Made by a program: the position numbers and the translations under genes. A DNA stretch of 64,000 nucleotides, taken from the NCBI RefSeq assembly GCF_041154485.1, contig NZ_AP028669.1, positions 1,922,001-1,986,000 of the forward strand, written 5' to 3'. Shown one piece after another: positions 47,065 to 56,239 of this stretch. The notes under the pieces were generated by a model. That model was given only the letters and a program-made list of their open reading frames with translations, did no database searches and had not been told where the DNA came from. Within the stretch, counting starts at the first letter, position 1. Each line of letters opens with the position of its first letter. The DNA comes from Variovorax sp. V93. Lineage in GTDB: Bacteria > Pseudomonadota > Gammaproteobacteria > Burkholderiales > Burkholderiaceae_C.

Positions 47065-47298
47065 TCAGTACTTTTCGTACCAGAGGGCGTCGGGCGTGCG
47101 CCCGTCGCGGGTTTCCCAGTCCCGCACCTGCTTTTCGGCCTCGTCGCGGCTGATGCCGTGGCGTTCCTGGATGCGGCCGAGCAACTGGTCGCGCTTGCCG
47201 GCAATCACGTCGAAGTCATCGTCGGTCAACTTGCCCCATTGCTCCTTGACCTTGCCCTTGAGCTGTTTCCAGTTGCCTTCGATGGTGTCCTTGTTCAT
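47065..47298 (-). CDS. CsbD-family stress-response protein
   Basis: A 77-residue hydrophilic protein with the CsbD core MNKDTIEGNWKQLKGKVKEQ, then KLTDDDFDVIAGKRDQLLG. The family is induced by general or envelope stress in many bacteria; its molecular role is unknown. An AAGGAGA site lies just before the ATG at 47298. A further C-terminal part RIQERHGISRDEAEKQV forms a predicted helix seen in YjbJ-type members. Likely co-transcribed with the small periplasmic protein gene downstream. Confidence 0.9.
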   Translation of the reverse strand: MNKDTIEGNWKQLKGKVKEQWGKLTDDDFDVIAGKRDQLLGRIQERHGISRDEAEKQVRDWETRDGRTPDALWYEKY

Positions 47299-47474
47299 GC
47301 GAATCTCCTTGAAAAGATGGATTCGGCGAGCTCCCCGGCTGCCGTGCACGAACTGTCGCGGTGCCTATTCACCCTGGTGGTAGGACGCCCAGTGCTGGCA
47401 CCGTAGGCACAAGCCGACGGCGGCCGTGATAATCGGACGCACGCCGAAAAGCTTGGGACAACGCGCGCCGCACC

Positions 47475-48695
47475 ATGATCATTCACAGCCTGCTCGACAC
47501 CGACCTCTACAAGTTCACCATGATGCAGGTCGTGCTGCACCACTTTCCCGGAGCCCAGGTCGAGTACCGGTTCAAGTGCCGCAACCCCGGCATCGACCTG
47601 GCGCAGTTCGCGGGGCAGATCCGCGAAGAGGTGCGAAGCCTCTGCTCGCTGCAGTTCCGGGACGCCGAGCTGGCGTACCTGCGCTCGATGCGCTTCATCA
47701 AGAGCGACTTCGTCGATTTCCTGGGCCTGTTCCGGCTCAACGAGAAGTACATCAGCATCACGCCGCAGGCCTCGGGCGAGCTCGAGATCCGCATCAAGGG
47801 ACCGTGGCTGCACACCATCCTGTTCGAGATTCCGGTGCTGGCCATCGTGAACGAGGTCTACTTCCGCAACACCCAGAAGAAGCCCGACTTCGAGGAAGGC
47901 CGCCGGCGCCTGGAGACCAAGATCGGGCAGCTGCAGGATGCCGGCCTGTCCGACCTCAAGATCGCCGACTATGGCACCCGCCGCCGCTTCTCCAAGGATT
48001 GGCACGAGGAGGTGCTGCGCACGCTGAATGCCAGGCTCGGTGCCGTCACCTCGCCGCCGGTGCAAGCCGAGCCCGGCGCGCGGCTGCCCCAGCTCGCGGG
48101 CACCAGCAACGTGCTCTATGCCATGAAGCTCGGCCTGATCCCGCTCGGCACCATGGCGCACGAATACCTGCAGGCCTGCCAGGGGCTCGGCCCGCGGCTG
48201 CGCGACAGCCAGATCTTCGGCTTCGAGAGCTGGGCCCGCGAATACCGCGGCGACCTCGGCATTGCGCTGTCCGACGTCTACGGCATGAGCGCCTTCCTGC
48301 GCGACTTCGACCTCTACTTCTGCAAGCTGTTCGACGGCGCGCGCCATGACAGCGGCGATCCGTTCCAGTGGGGCGAACGCATGCTGGCGCACTACGTCGC
48401 CAACCGGGTCGATCCACGCACCAAGACGCTGATCTTCAGCGACAGCCTCACGGTGCCGCGCACCATCGAGCTCTACCAGCAGTTCCGCGGCCGCTGCCAG
48501 CTGGCGTTCGGCATCGGCACCAACCTCACCAACGACCTCGGCTACGAACCGCTGCAGATCGTCATCAAGATGATCACCTGCAATGGCCAGCCGGTCGCCA
48601 AATTGTCGGACACCCCATCCAAGAACATGTGCGAGGACGAAAAATACCTGGCCTACCTGCGCCAGGTGTTCGAGATCGAGCAGCCGCCGGCCTGA
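47475..48695 (+). CDS. pncB: Nicotinate phosphoribosyltransferase
   Basis: A 406-residue enzyme of NAD salvage that joins nicotinate to PRPP, coupled to ATP hydrolysis. The autophosphorylated histidine is His229 in LGTMAHEY. Other landmarks are [13 protein letters not shown] at the N terminus, [10 protein letters not shown] (164-173), GTSNVLYA (209-216) and [10 protein letters not shown] for phosphate binding. Its length equals that of the E. coli enzyme. The next gene begins 25 bp downstream, so it may head a five-gene transcript. Confidence 0.96.
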   Translation: MIIHSLLDTDLYKFTMMQVVLHHFPGAQVEYRFKCRNPGIDLAQFAGQIREEVRSLCSLQFRDAELAYLRSMRFIKSDFVDFLGLFRLNEKYISITPQASGELEIRIKGPWLHTILFEIPVLAIVNEVYFRNTQKKPDFEEGRRRLETKIGQLQDAGLSDLKIADYGTRRRFSKDWHEEVLRTLNARLGAVTSPPVQAEPGARLPQLAGTSNVLYAMKLGLIPLGTMAHEYLQACQGLGPRLRDSQIFGFESWAREYRGDLGIALSDVYGMSAFLRDFDLYFCKLFDGARHDSGDPFQWGERMLAHYVANRVDPRTKTLIFSDSLTVPRTIELYQQFRGRCQLAFGIGTNLTNDLGYEPLQIVIKMITCNGQPVAKLSDTPSKNMCEDEKYLAYLRQVFEIEQPPA

Positions 48696-48720
48696 CGCCC
48701 GTCTGGTACGGTACGGCCCC

Positions 48721-50133
48721 ATGAAAAAAACAGTCCGACTGGCGGCAGCCGCAGCGCTGCCGATGATGTTCCCCGCGCTGGCCATGGCGGCCGAGCTCGA
48801 CGGCAGCAAGCTGTCGGCGCTCTGGGGTGTTCCGTTCGCGGGCATCCTGCTGTCGATTGCGCTGATGCCGCTGCTGGCCCCGTCGGTCTGGCACCACCAC
48901 TACGGCAAGATCTCCGCCGCCTGGGCGCTTGCGTTCCTGCTTCCCTTTGCCGCGATCCACGGCGCGCCGCTGGCCGGCTCCCAGTTCGTGCACGCGCTGG
49001 TGGAGGAATACATTCCCTTCATCATCCTGCTCACGGCGCTGTTCACGGTGGCGGGCGGCATCCACATCCGCGGCAACCTGCACGGCGCGCCCGGCCTCAA
49101 CACGGCCATCCTTGCCATCGGCGCGGTCCTTGCGAGCCTCATGGGCACCACGGGCGCCTCGATGCTGCTGATCCGCCCGCTGATCCGCGCCAACGACAAC
49201 CGCGTGAGCAAGGCGCACGTGGTGGTGTTCTTCATCTTCATCGTCTCGAATGCCGGGGGCTCGCTCACGCCGCTCGGCGACCCGCCGCTGTTCCTGGGCT
49301 TCCTGAAGGGTGTCGATTTCTTCTGGACGGCGCGCAACATCCTGCCCAACACGCTGTTCCTCGTCGGCATGCTGCTGGCGCTGTTCTACGTCATCGACCG
49401 CCATCTCTACCGCAAGGAAGGCGTGCTGCCGTTCGACCCGACGCCGGACACCCGGCGCGTCGGCTTCGACGGCGCAGTGAACTTCTGGCTGCTGGGCGGC
49501 GTGGTGTTCCTGGTGCTGCTCTCCGGCGTGTGGAAATCGCCGGCCGGCTTCGAGGTGTTCGGCACGCACGTCGGGCTGCCGGGGCTGGTGCGCGACATCG
49601 GGCTCGTTGCCATCACGCTGCTCTCGTTCAAGACCACCGCGGCCAAGGTGCATGCCGACAACCAGTTCGAATGGGGTCCGATGGCCGAGGTGGCCAAGCT
49701 GTTCGCGGGTATCTTCCTGACCATCATCCCGGTGATCGCCATGCTCAAGGCCGGCGCGCACGGGCCGTTCGCGTCCGTGATCGCGGCTGTGACGAGGCCC
49801 GACGGCCAGCCCGATCCGGCCATGTATTTCTGGGCCTCCGGCATCCTGAGCTCGTTCCTCGACAACGCGCCGACCTACCTGGTGTTCTTCAACACCGCAG
49901 GCGGCGACCCGGCCGCGCTCATGACCACCTATGCCACCACGCTGGCCGCGATTTCGGCCGGATCCGTGTTCATGGGCGCCAACAGCTACATCGGCAACGC
50001 GCCCAACCTCATGGTCAAGGCCATTGCCGAAAGCCGCGGCGTGCGCATGCCGAGCTTCTTCGGGTACATGGGCTGGTCCGTGGCCGTCCTGATTCCGCTG
50101 TTCGTTCTTTCCACCTTCATCTTCTTCCGTTGA
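48721..50133 (+). CDS. NhaD/ArsB-type sodium:proton antiporter family protein
   Basis: A 470-residue membrane protein of the ion-transporter superfamily that includes NhaD and citrate carriers. It has about twelve hydrophobic segments and the paired re-entrant motifs SNAGGSLTPLGDPPLFLGFL and SSFLDNAPTYLVFFN, which line the ion path. The N terminus (to LAMAAE) resembles a cleavable signal. The start follows the pncB stop by 25 bp. Sodium/proton exchange is the usual annotation; a carboxylate substrate is also possible. Confidence 0.86.
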   Translation: MKKTVRLAAAAALPMMFPALAMAAELDGSKLSALWGVPFAGILLSIALMPLLAPSVWHHHYGKISAAWALAFLLPFAAIHGAPLAGSQFVHALVEEYIPFIILLTALFTVAGGIHIRGNLHGAPGLNTAILAIGAVLASLMGTTGASMLLIRPLIRANDNRVSKAHVVVFFIFIVSNAGGSLTPLGDPPLFLGFLKGVDFFWTARNILPNTLFLVGMLLALFYVIDRHLYRKEGVLPFDPTPDTRRVGFDGAVNFWLLGGVVFLVLLSGVWKSPAGFEVFGTHVGLPGLVRDIGLVAITLLSFKTTAAKVHADNQFEWGPMAEVAKLFAGIFLTIIPVIAMLKAGAHGPFASVIAAVTRPDGQPDPAMYFWASGILSSFLDNAPTYLVFFNTAGGDPAALMTTYATTLAAISAGSVFMGANSYIGNAPNLMVKAIAESRGVRMPSFFGYMGWSVAVLIPLFVLSTFIFFR

Positions 50134-50144
50134 GAGCAGACATC

Positions 50145-51131
50145 ATGAGCAAGCCCAAGATCCTGGTCGCCCGCGCGATCTTCCCCGAAACCATCGAGCG
50201 CCTCTCGCAGCATTTCGAGGTCGAGTCGAACCAGGCCGACGAGAGCTGGAGCAAGGAGCAGCTGATCGCCAAACTGCAAGGCAAGCAGGGCGCTTTCACC
50301 ACCGGCAGCGAGCGCATCGACGCCGCGCTGCTCGACGCCTGCCCCGACCTGAAGATCTGCGCCAACATGGCCGTGGGCTACAACAACTTCGACGTCGATG
50401 CGATGGCCGCGCACGGCGTGCTCGGCACCAACGCACCCGACGTGCTCACCGAGACCACGGCCGACTTCGGCTTTGCGCTGCTGATGGCCACGGCCCGCCG
50501 CATCACCGAGAGCGAACACTTCCTGCGCGCGGGCAAGTGGCAGAAGTGGAGCTACGACATGTTCGCGGGCTCCGACATCCACGGCTCCACGCTCGGCATC
50601 ATCGGCATGGGCCGCATCGGGCAGGGCATCGCCAGGCGCGGCGCGCACGGCTTCGGCATGAAGGTGGTCTATCACAACCGTTCGCGGCTCGATGCGGCGC
50701 TGGAGGCCGAATGCAAGGCCAGCTACCTGGGCAAGGAAGAGCTGCTCAAGACCGCAGACCACGTCGTGCTGGTGGTGCCGTATTCGCCGGCTTCGCACCA
50801 CACCATCGGCGCGGCCGAGATCGCGCTGATGAAGTCGACCGCCACGCTGGTGAACATTGCGCGCGGCGGCATCGTCGACGACGCGGCGCTGGCCGTGGCG
50901 CTGCGCGAGAAGCGCATCGCCGCGGCGGGACTCGACGTGTTCGAGGGCGAGCCTAAGGTCCACCCCGACCTGCTGACCGTGCCCAACGTGGTGCTGACCC
51001 CGCACATCGCGAGCGCCACCGTGCCCACGCGCCGCGCCATGGCCGATCTCGCGGCCGACAACCTCATTGCCTGGTTCGGCGGCAAGGGGCCGCTGACGCC
51101 CGTCACGCCCGTTCCGCCCGCCGCCAGCTAA
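50145..51131 (+). CDS. 2-hydroxyacid (glyoxylate/hydroxypyruvate) dehydrogenase, GhrB-like
   Basis: A 328-residue D-2-hydroxyacid dehydrogenase. The Rossmann motif GIIGMGRIGQGIA is at about 146-158, followed by the cofactor-site Asn-Arg-Ser (HNRSRLD) that favours NADPH. Catalytic Arg is in NIARGGIVDD, Glu in LDVFEGEP and His in LTPHIASAT. It reduces glyoxylate or hydroxypyruvate to glycolate or D-glycerate. It begins 11 bp after the antiporter. It is cytosolic and of family-typical length. Confidence 0.9.
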   Translation: MSKPKILVARAIFPETIERLSQHFEVESNQADESWSKEQLIAKLQGKQGAFTTGSERIDAALLDACPDLKICANMAVGYNNFDVDAMAAHGVLGTNAPDVLTETTADFGFALLMATARRITESEHFLRAGKWQKWSYDMFAGSDIHGSTLGIIGMGRIGQGIARRGAHGFGMKVVYHNRSRLDAALEAECKASYLGKEELLKTADHVVLVVPYSPASHHTIGAAEIALMKSTATLVNIARGGIVDDAALAVALREKRIAAAGLDVFEGEPKVHPDLLTVPNVVLTPHIASATVPTRRAMADLAADNLIAWFGGKGPLTPVTPVPPAAS

Positions 51132-51163
51132 TCGACAGACAAACACGGACCGTCATCGCCACC

Positions 51164-52531
51164 TTGGACACTTCCCTGATTCTTCTTCTGCTGGCCGCCT
51201 TTGCGGTGGTCCAGCTGGTGCTCGCGGTCTGGCTGCTGGCACGCCGCCAGCCTGCGCCCGACCACAGCGAGCTGCTTGCCGTGCTGTCCGCCATGGGCGC
51301 GGCCAACGAACGCACCGAGCGCGAGCTGCGCCACGAAATCGGCGAGAGCTCGCGCGGCGCGCGGCAGGAAACCGCGCAGGCCTTCGCCACCTTCCAGCAG
51401 GCGCTGGTGCAGCAGGGCGCCGAAGCCACCCGCACGCAGAACGCCCAACTCGATGCCTTCTCGCTGCAGCTCGCCTCGCTGCAGAAGACCCTGGCCGACA
51501 CGCTCAACACCCAGCTGCAGGGTCTGAGCGAATCCAATGCGCGCCGCCTGTCGGAAGTGCGCGCGACCATGGAAGCGCAGCTCGCGCAGCTGCAGCAGAG
51601 CAACACCGCCAAGCTCGACGAGATGCGCAAGACCGTCGACGAGAAGCTGCAGAGCACGCTCGAAGCGCGCCTTGGCGAGAGCTTCAAGCAGGTGGCCGAC
51701 CGGCTCGAGCAGGTGCACAAGGGCCTGGGCGAGATGCAGACGCTGGCCGTCGGCGTCGGCAGCCTGCAGCGCGTGCTGACCAACGTGAAGACGCGCGGCG
51801 TGTTCGGCGAGGTGCAGCTCGAGGCGTTGCTCGAGCAGGTGCTCACGTCCGAGCAATACGCCAAGCAGGTCGAGACCAAGCCGCGCAGCGGCCAGCGTGT
51901 GGACTTCGCGATCCGCTTCCCGGGCCGCGGCGACGACGGCGCCCCGGTGTGGCTGCCGATCGACGCCAAGTTTCCGCGCGACGACTACGAGCGCCTGATC
52001 GATGCGCATGAGCGTGCCGATGCACCCGGCGCCGAACTGGCGGCCAAGGCGCTCGAGGCGCGCATCCGCGTCGAGGCCCGTTCGATCGCCGAGAACTACC
52101 TGGCGGCGCCGCACACCACCGACTTCGCCATCCTTTTCCTGCCGGTCGAGAGCCTCTATGCCGAGGTGCTGCGCCGGCCGGGCCTGATGGACGCCATCCA
52201 GCGCCAGCACCGGGTGACGCTGGCCGGCCCGACCACCTTGCTTGCCATGCTCAACAGCCTGCACATGGGCTTTCGCACGCTGGCGCTGGAGCAGCAGGCC
52301 TCCGAGGTCTGGAAGGTGCTGGGGGCGGTCAAGACCGAGTTCGAGCGCTACGGCGAATGGGTCTCGCGCATCAAGGAGCAGGTGGCCAAGGCCTCCGACA
52401 CGCTCGACAAGGCCGACACGCGCGCCAAGCAGATGCGCCTGGCGCTGCGCAAGGTCGAGGCGCTGCCAGAAGCGCAGTCGCAGGTGCTGCTGCCTTCCAC
52501 CGCCGACAGCGAGGGCGACGACACCCCGTGA
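51164..52531 (+). CDS. rmuC: RmuC-family DNA recombination limiter
   Basis: A 455-residue protein with one N-terminal membrane segment (LILLLLAAFAVVQLVLAVWLLA), a long coiled coil (about 60-190, rich in Gln/Leu) and the RmuC nuclease-like domain. That domain opens with GVFGEVQLEALLEQVL and contains the catalytic-type WLPIDAKFPRDDY. It limits recombination at inverted repeats in E. coli. Translation appears to start at TTG 51164, the only codon that keeps the membrane anchor. It ends with GTGA overlapping the next gene. Confidence 0.88.
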   Translation: MDTSLILLLLAAFAVVQLVLAVWLLARRQPAPDHSELLAVLSAMGAANERTERELRHEIGESSRGARQETAQAFATFQQALVQQGAEATRTQNAQLDAFSLQLASLQKTLADTLNTQLQGLSESNARRLSEVRATMEAQLAQLQQSNTAKLDEMRKTVDEKLQSTLEARLGESFKQVADRLEQVHKGLGEMQTLAVGVGSLQRVLTNVKTRGVFGEVQLEALLEQVLTSEQYAKQVETKPRSGQRVDFAIRFPGRGDDGAPVWLPIDAKFPRDDYERLIDAHERADAPGAELAAKALEARIRVEARSIAENYLAAPHTTDFAILFLPVESLYAEVLRRPGLMDAIQRQHRVTLAGPTTLLAMLNSLHMGFRTLALEQQASEVWKVLGAVKTEFERYGEWVSRIKEQVAKASDTLDKADTRAKQMRLALRKVEALPEAQSQVLLPSTADSEGDDTP

Positions 52532-53691
52532 AAGGCTCCGAACTGCTGCGCGTGATCGGCGCCCAGGTCTGCCTGCACGCCACCATGGCCGGCATGCGGC
52601 TCGCAACCCCGCTGCTGGCGCTGCAACTGGGCTACAGCGCGGCGGCCGTCGGCGTGCTGATTGCGCTGTTCGCGCTCACGCAGGTGTTCCTGGCGCTGCC
52701 GGCCGGGCGCTTTGCCGACCGGCATGGGTTCAAGCGGCCGCTGTGGCTCTCGGTCATTGCGGCTTCGGCCGGCGCCGGACTCGTGCTCGTTTTTCCGACC
52801 TTCGCGATGATGTGCATCGCGGCGCTGCTGACCGGCGGCGCCACCGGCGCGACCGTCATTGCACTGCAGCGCCATGTGGGCCGCTCCGCGACCAACGCCA
52901 CCCAGCTCAAGCGCGTGTTCAGCTGGCTGGCGATAGCGCCCGCGGTCGCCAATTTCGTCGGCCCGTTCGTCGCCGGCATGCTCATCGACCATGCGGGACG
53001 CGCACCCGCGGACATGCTGGCGTTCCGGGTCTGCTTCGCGGTGATGGCGGCTTTTCCCATCGTCTGCTGGCTGCTTGCGCGCGGCGCGCACGAGCCGCCG
53101 CCTGCCGCACCCGCCGCCGGCGCCATGCCCACGCGCGCCTGGGACCTGTTGCGCGAGCCGATGTTCCGCCGCCTGCTGTTCGTGAACTGGCTGCAGTCGT
53201 CGAGCTGGGATGTGCATGCCTTCGTGCTGCCGGTGCTGGGGCATGACCGCGGCATCAGCGCTTCGGTGATCGGCTCCATCCTCGGCGCCTTCGCCATTGC
53301 GGCGGCGGCCATCCGGGTGGTGCTGCCGCTGGTGGCCTCGCGCGCTTCGGAGCGCAGCGTGATCCTGAGCTCCACCTCCGTCACGGCGCTGGTGTTCGCG
53401 GTCTATCCGCTGCTCGGCTCGGCCTGGACCATGGGCCTGTGTTCCGTGATCCTCGGCTTCTCGCTCGGCGCGGTGCAGCCGATGGTGATGAGCATGCTGC
53501 ACCAGATCACGCCGCATGCGCGGCACGGCGAGGCGCTGGGCCTGCGGCTCATGACCATCAACGCGTCGAGCGTGGCCATGCCGATGCTGTTCGGCTCGAT
53601 CGGCGCGCTGATCGGCATCGCGGGCGTCTTCTGGGTGGTGGGCGGCGTGGTTGCGCTGGGGGCGCGGGCGACCTGGGGCCTGAAGGTCTAG
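52528..53691 (+). CDS. MFS transporter
   Basis: A 387-residue, twelve-segment MFS protein starting at GTG 52528, which overlaps the rmuC stop (GTGA). It shows the loop 2-3 pattern PAGRFADRHGFKRPLW and the TM5 region ANFVGPFVAGMLIDHAG. A hydrophilic central loop separates the halves. The DHA1-like sequence suggests efflux of small organics, but substrate is unknown. It is the last gene of the run begun by pncB and faces a convergent LOG-family gene. Confidence 0.87.
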   Translation: MKGSELLRVIGAQVCLHATMAGMRLATPLLALQLGYSAAAVGVLIALFALTQVFLALPAGRFADRHGFKRPLWLSVIAASAGAGLVLVFPTFAMMCIAALLTGGATGATVIALQRHVGRSATNATQLKRVFSWLAIAPAVANFVGPFVAGMLIDHAGRAPADMLAFRVCFAVMAAFPIVCWLLARGAHEPPPAAPAAGAMPTRAWDLLREPMFRRLLFVNWLQSSSWDVHAFVLPVLGHDRGISASVIGSILGAFAIAAAAIRVVLPLVASRASERSVILSSTSVTALVFAVYPLLGSAWTMGLCSVILGFSLGAVQPMVMSMLHQITPHARHGEALGLRLMTINASSVAMPMLFGSIGALIGIAGVFWVVGGVVALGARATWGLKV

Positions 53692-53722
53692 CCGCCCCGC
53701 GAAGGCAGTGCGATGCCGCCGG

Positions 53723-53738
53723 AGCCCGGAACCGGGCT
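53723..53738. terminator. Short hairpin at the convergent MFS/LOG junction
   Basis: AGCCCGG (53723-53729) / CCGGGCT (53732-53738) forms a tight stem that touches the stop codon of the LOG gene. No T run follows on either side, so any terminating effect is weak. Confidence 0.3.
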
Positions 53739-54600
53739 ACAGCTTGTAGAAGCGCTTGATCGCGTCCCAGGCGTCTTCGGGCGCGTCGACGTATTCGAAG
53801 AGCTTCACGTCGGCCGGCGAGATCACGCCTTCCTCGACCAGGAAGTCGAAGTCGACGAGCTTCTTCCAGTAGGCCGAGCCGAACAGCACGATCGGCACCG
53901 GCTTCGACTTGCGGGTCTGCACCAGCGTGATCACCTCGAACAGTTCGTCCAGCGTGCCGAAGCCGCCCGGGAACGCCACCAGCGCCTTGGCACGCATCAT
54001 GAAGTGCATCTTGCGGATCGCGAAGTAGTGGAACTTGAAGCTCAGCGCCGGCGTGACGTAGGGATTGGCTTCTTCTTCCATCGGCAGCGCGATGGCCAGG
54101 CCGACCGAGAGGCCGCCGCCTTCGTGCGCGCCGCGGTTGGCCGCCTGCATGATGCCGGGGCCGCCGCCGGTGCAGACAAAGAGCTTGTCCTCGGGTTCCT
54201 TGCCATTGCTGTACTCCGCCACCAGCTTGCCGAAGGCGCGTGCCTTCTCGTAGTAGTGCGAACTGCGTGCCAGGCGGCGCCAGCGCTCGGCCGCCACCGC
54301 GTCGCCGCCGGCTTCGGCCTGCGCGACCAGCGCGGCGGCTTCTTCCTCGCTGCGGAAGCGGGCGCTGCCGAAAACCACCACGGTGTTTTCGATGCCGTGG
54401 GCGCGCTGCTCCAGGTCGGGCTTCATCAGCTCGAGCTGCATGCGGATGCCACGGGTTTCGCGGCGCAGCAGGAACTCCGGATCGGCAAAGGCGAGGCGCG
54501 AAGGATCGGGGTCGAGCGGAAGGCCTTTCTCGGAGTGGGACTTGAGGGTGGCCCAGGCGTCCGCGAGGCGCTTGTCGTGAAGGTCGTGCGTGTTGTTCAT
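53737..54600 (-). CDS. LOG-family Rossmann-fold protein (lysine decarboxylase-like/PpnN-type)
   Basis: A protein of about 287 residues with the two family motifs: VCTGGGPGIMQAANRGAHEGGG, which binds phosphate, and the catalytic PGGFGTLDELFEV. Family members are cytokinin-activating or nucleotide 5'-monophosphate phosphoribohydrolases, not lysine decarboxylases. The start at 54600 (MNNTHDLHD) is chosen; 54630 is an alternative and neither has a strong ribosome binding site. The N-terminal 60-residue helical part resembles PpnN-like nucleosidases. Likely a cytosolic homodimer releasing ribose-5-phosphate from purine nucleotides. Confidence 0.85.
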   Translation of the reverse strand: MNNTHDLHDKRLADAWATLKSHSEKGLPLDPDPSRLAFADPEFLLRRETRGIRMQLELMKPDLEQRAHGIENTVVVFGSARFRSEEEAAALVAQAEAGGDAVAAERWRRLARSSHYYEKARAFGKLVAEYSNGKEPEDKLFVCTGGGPGIMQAANRGAHEGGGLSVGLAIALPMEEEANPYVTPALSFKFHYFAIRKMHFMMRAKALVAFPGGFGTLDELFEVITLVQTRKSKPVPIVLFGSAYWKKLVDFDFLVEEGVISPADVKLFEYVDAPEDAWDAIKRFYKL

Positions 54601-54662
54601 GGAGAAATCGGACAGGAAGACTTGCAGCATTGTGCAGCGTCGGGGATGCGGTGTTCCGCGGC

Positions 54663-55442
54663 TCAGAAGGTGCCGTGGCGCCCCTCGCCGCGAACGAAGC
54701 GCTCGGCACCGGCCGCGCCCTCGGCCGCGACGATCGGCACGCCAAGCCGGCCTTCCTGCCGCAGTGCACCGGCCAGCGGCAGGTTCCATTGGGCGTAGGC
54801 GGAATCGCGGTCCGCGAGCATGCATTGCTGCGGGAACGACGCGATCTCGCGCGCGAGCGCTTCGGCCTCGGGGCGTGCGCGGCCTGGCGGCACCACGCGG
54901 TTGACCAGGCCCATCGCCTGCGCCTCCCGGGCGCTCACGGGCCGGCCGGTCAGGATCAGATCGAGTGCGCGGCCCATGCCGACGATGCGCGGCAGCCGCA
55001 CCGTGCCGCCGTCGATCAGCGGCACGCCCCAGCGCCGGCAGAACACGCCGAGCACGGCGTCTTCCTCGGCCACGCGCAGGTCGGCCAGCAGCGCGAGCTC
55101 CAGGCCGCCGGCCACCGCATGGCCGCTGATGGCGGCGACCAGGGGTTTCGCAAGCGCCATGCGCGTTGGGCCCATCGGACCCGTGCCGCCGCCCTCGGGG
55201 TCGAGTTCATTGCGGCGCGCGGGGTCGCCGACCGCGCCCAGGTCGGCGCCGGCGCAGAAGGTGCCGTGCTCGCCCCAGAGCACCGCGACGCGCTGGCTCT
55301 CGTCGGCCTCGAAGCGCTCGAAGGCGGCGCGCAGCGCCTCGGCCATGGGCCGGTCGACAGCGTTGCGCTGCTTCGGGCGATTCATGACGATGGTGCTGAC
55401 CGGCCCATCGATCTCGGTGCGGACGCTGGCGGACGTGTTCAT
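54663..55442 (-). CDS. Enoyl-CoA hydratase/isomerase family protein
   Basis: A 259-residue crotonase-fold protein. The first oxyanion-hole strand is GTFCAGADLGAVG and the second SGHAVAGGLELALLADLRV. The catalytic-type acid pair is partly present (GLELALLADLR; RWGVPLIDGGTVRLPRIVG). A loop insertion AVGDPARRNELDPEGG follows the first motif. Crotonase activity on a short acyl-CoA is likely, but the position of both glutamates is not clear enough to fix hydratase versus isomerase. It lies downstream of efp with a terminator between them, so it should have its own promoter. Confidence 0.85.
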   Translation of the reverse strand: MNTSASVRTEIDGPVSTIVMNRPKQRNAVDRPMAEALRAAFERFEADESQRVAVLWGEHGTFCAGADLGAVGDPARRNELDPEGGGTGPMGPTRMALAKPLVAAISGHAVAGGLELALLADLRVAEEDAVLGVFCRRWGVPLIDGGTVRLPRIVGMGRALDLILTGRPVSAREAQAMGLVNRVVPPGRARPEAEALAREIASFPQQCMLADRDSAYAQWNLPLAGALRQEGRLGVPIVAAEGAAGAERFVRGEGRHGTF

Positions 55443-55468
55443 GGGCAGAAGGGTAAGCCCATCAACGG

Positions 55469-55491
55469 AAAAAGGCTCCTTGCGGAGCCTT
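55469..55491 (-). terminator. Intrinsic terminator of efp
   Basis: On the minus strand AAGGCTCC / GGAGCCTT (plus-strand 55472-55479 and 55484-55491, loop of four) is followed by T residues (55473-55469). It lies 37 bp after the efp stop and 27 bp before the enoyl-CoA hydratase start. Confidence 0.85.
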
Positions 55492-55528
55492 CGTCGTCTG
55501 GCTGCTGGCCAGCCAGCAGGTGCAGAAC

Positions 55529-56083
55529 TTAGACGCGCTTGCGGTATTCGCCGGTGCGCGTGTCGATTTCGATCTTGTCGCCTTGCGAGACGAACAGCGG
55601 CACCGGCACTTCGAAGCCGGTGGCGATCTTGGCGGGCTTGAGCACCTTGCCCGAGGTGTCGCCCTTGACGGCCGGCTCGGTCCAGGTGATTTCGCGCTCG
55701 ACGCTGGTCGGCAGTTCGACCGAGATGGCCTTGCCGTCGTAGAACACCACTTCGACCGGCATGCCGTCCTCGAGGTAGTTGAGGGCGTCGCCCATGTTCT
55801 CGGCTTCGACTTCGTACTGGTTGTACTCGGTGTCCATGCAGACGTACATCGGGTCGGCGAAGTAGGAGTAGGTGCACTCCTTCTTGTCGAGCACGATCTG
55901 GTCGATCTTGTCGTCGGCCTTGAAGACCACTTCGGTGTTGAAGTTGGCGATCAGGCTCTTGAGTTTCATGCGCACGGTGGCGGAGTTGCGGCCGCCGCGG
56001 CTGTATTCGGTCTTGAGGACGACCATCGGGTCCTTGCCGTGCATGATGACGTTGCCGGCGCGGATTTCTTGAGCGATTTTCAT
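55529..56083 (-). CDS. efp: Elongation factor P
   Basis: A 184-residue translation factor of three beta-barrels that rescues ribosomes stalled at polyproline. The tip of domain I reads SRGGRNSA with Arg32 at the modification site, not Lys34 as in E. coli. Arg32 is rhamnosylated by EarP, whose gene lies directly upstream on the same strand (56240-57337). The start [11 protein letters not shown] at 56083 follows the family. The terminator after the stop makes efp the end of the earP-efp unit. Confidence 0.96.
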   Translation of the reverse strand: MKIAQEIRAGNVIMHGKDPMVVLKTEYSRGGRNSATVRMKLKSLIANFNTEVVFKADDKIDQIVLDKKECTYSYFADPMYVCMDTEYNQYEVEAENMGDALNYLEDGMPVEVVFYDGKAISVELPTSVEREITWTEPAVKGDTSGKVLKPAKIATGFEVPVPLFVSQGDKIEIDTRTGEYRKRV

Positions 56084-56239
56084 ATCAGGTTCTCTGGATG
56101 TTGGCCGCTCGGTGCGCGGAGCCGTCGGCGGCATTCTTGCCGGCATCATTGGCCCCGCGGTACATGTCCCGCGGCAGGTTTGGCGGAGAGCATCTCGGAT
56201 CTGTGTAAATCCGGGCCGAAATCCGCAAAGCCCGCTATT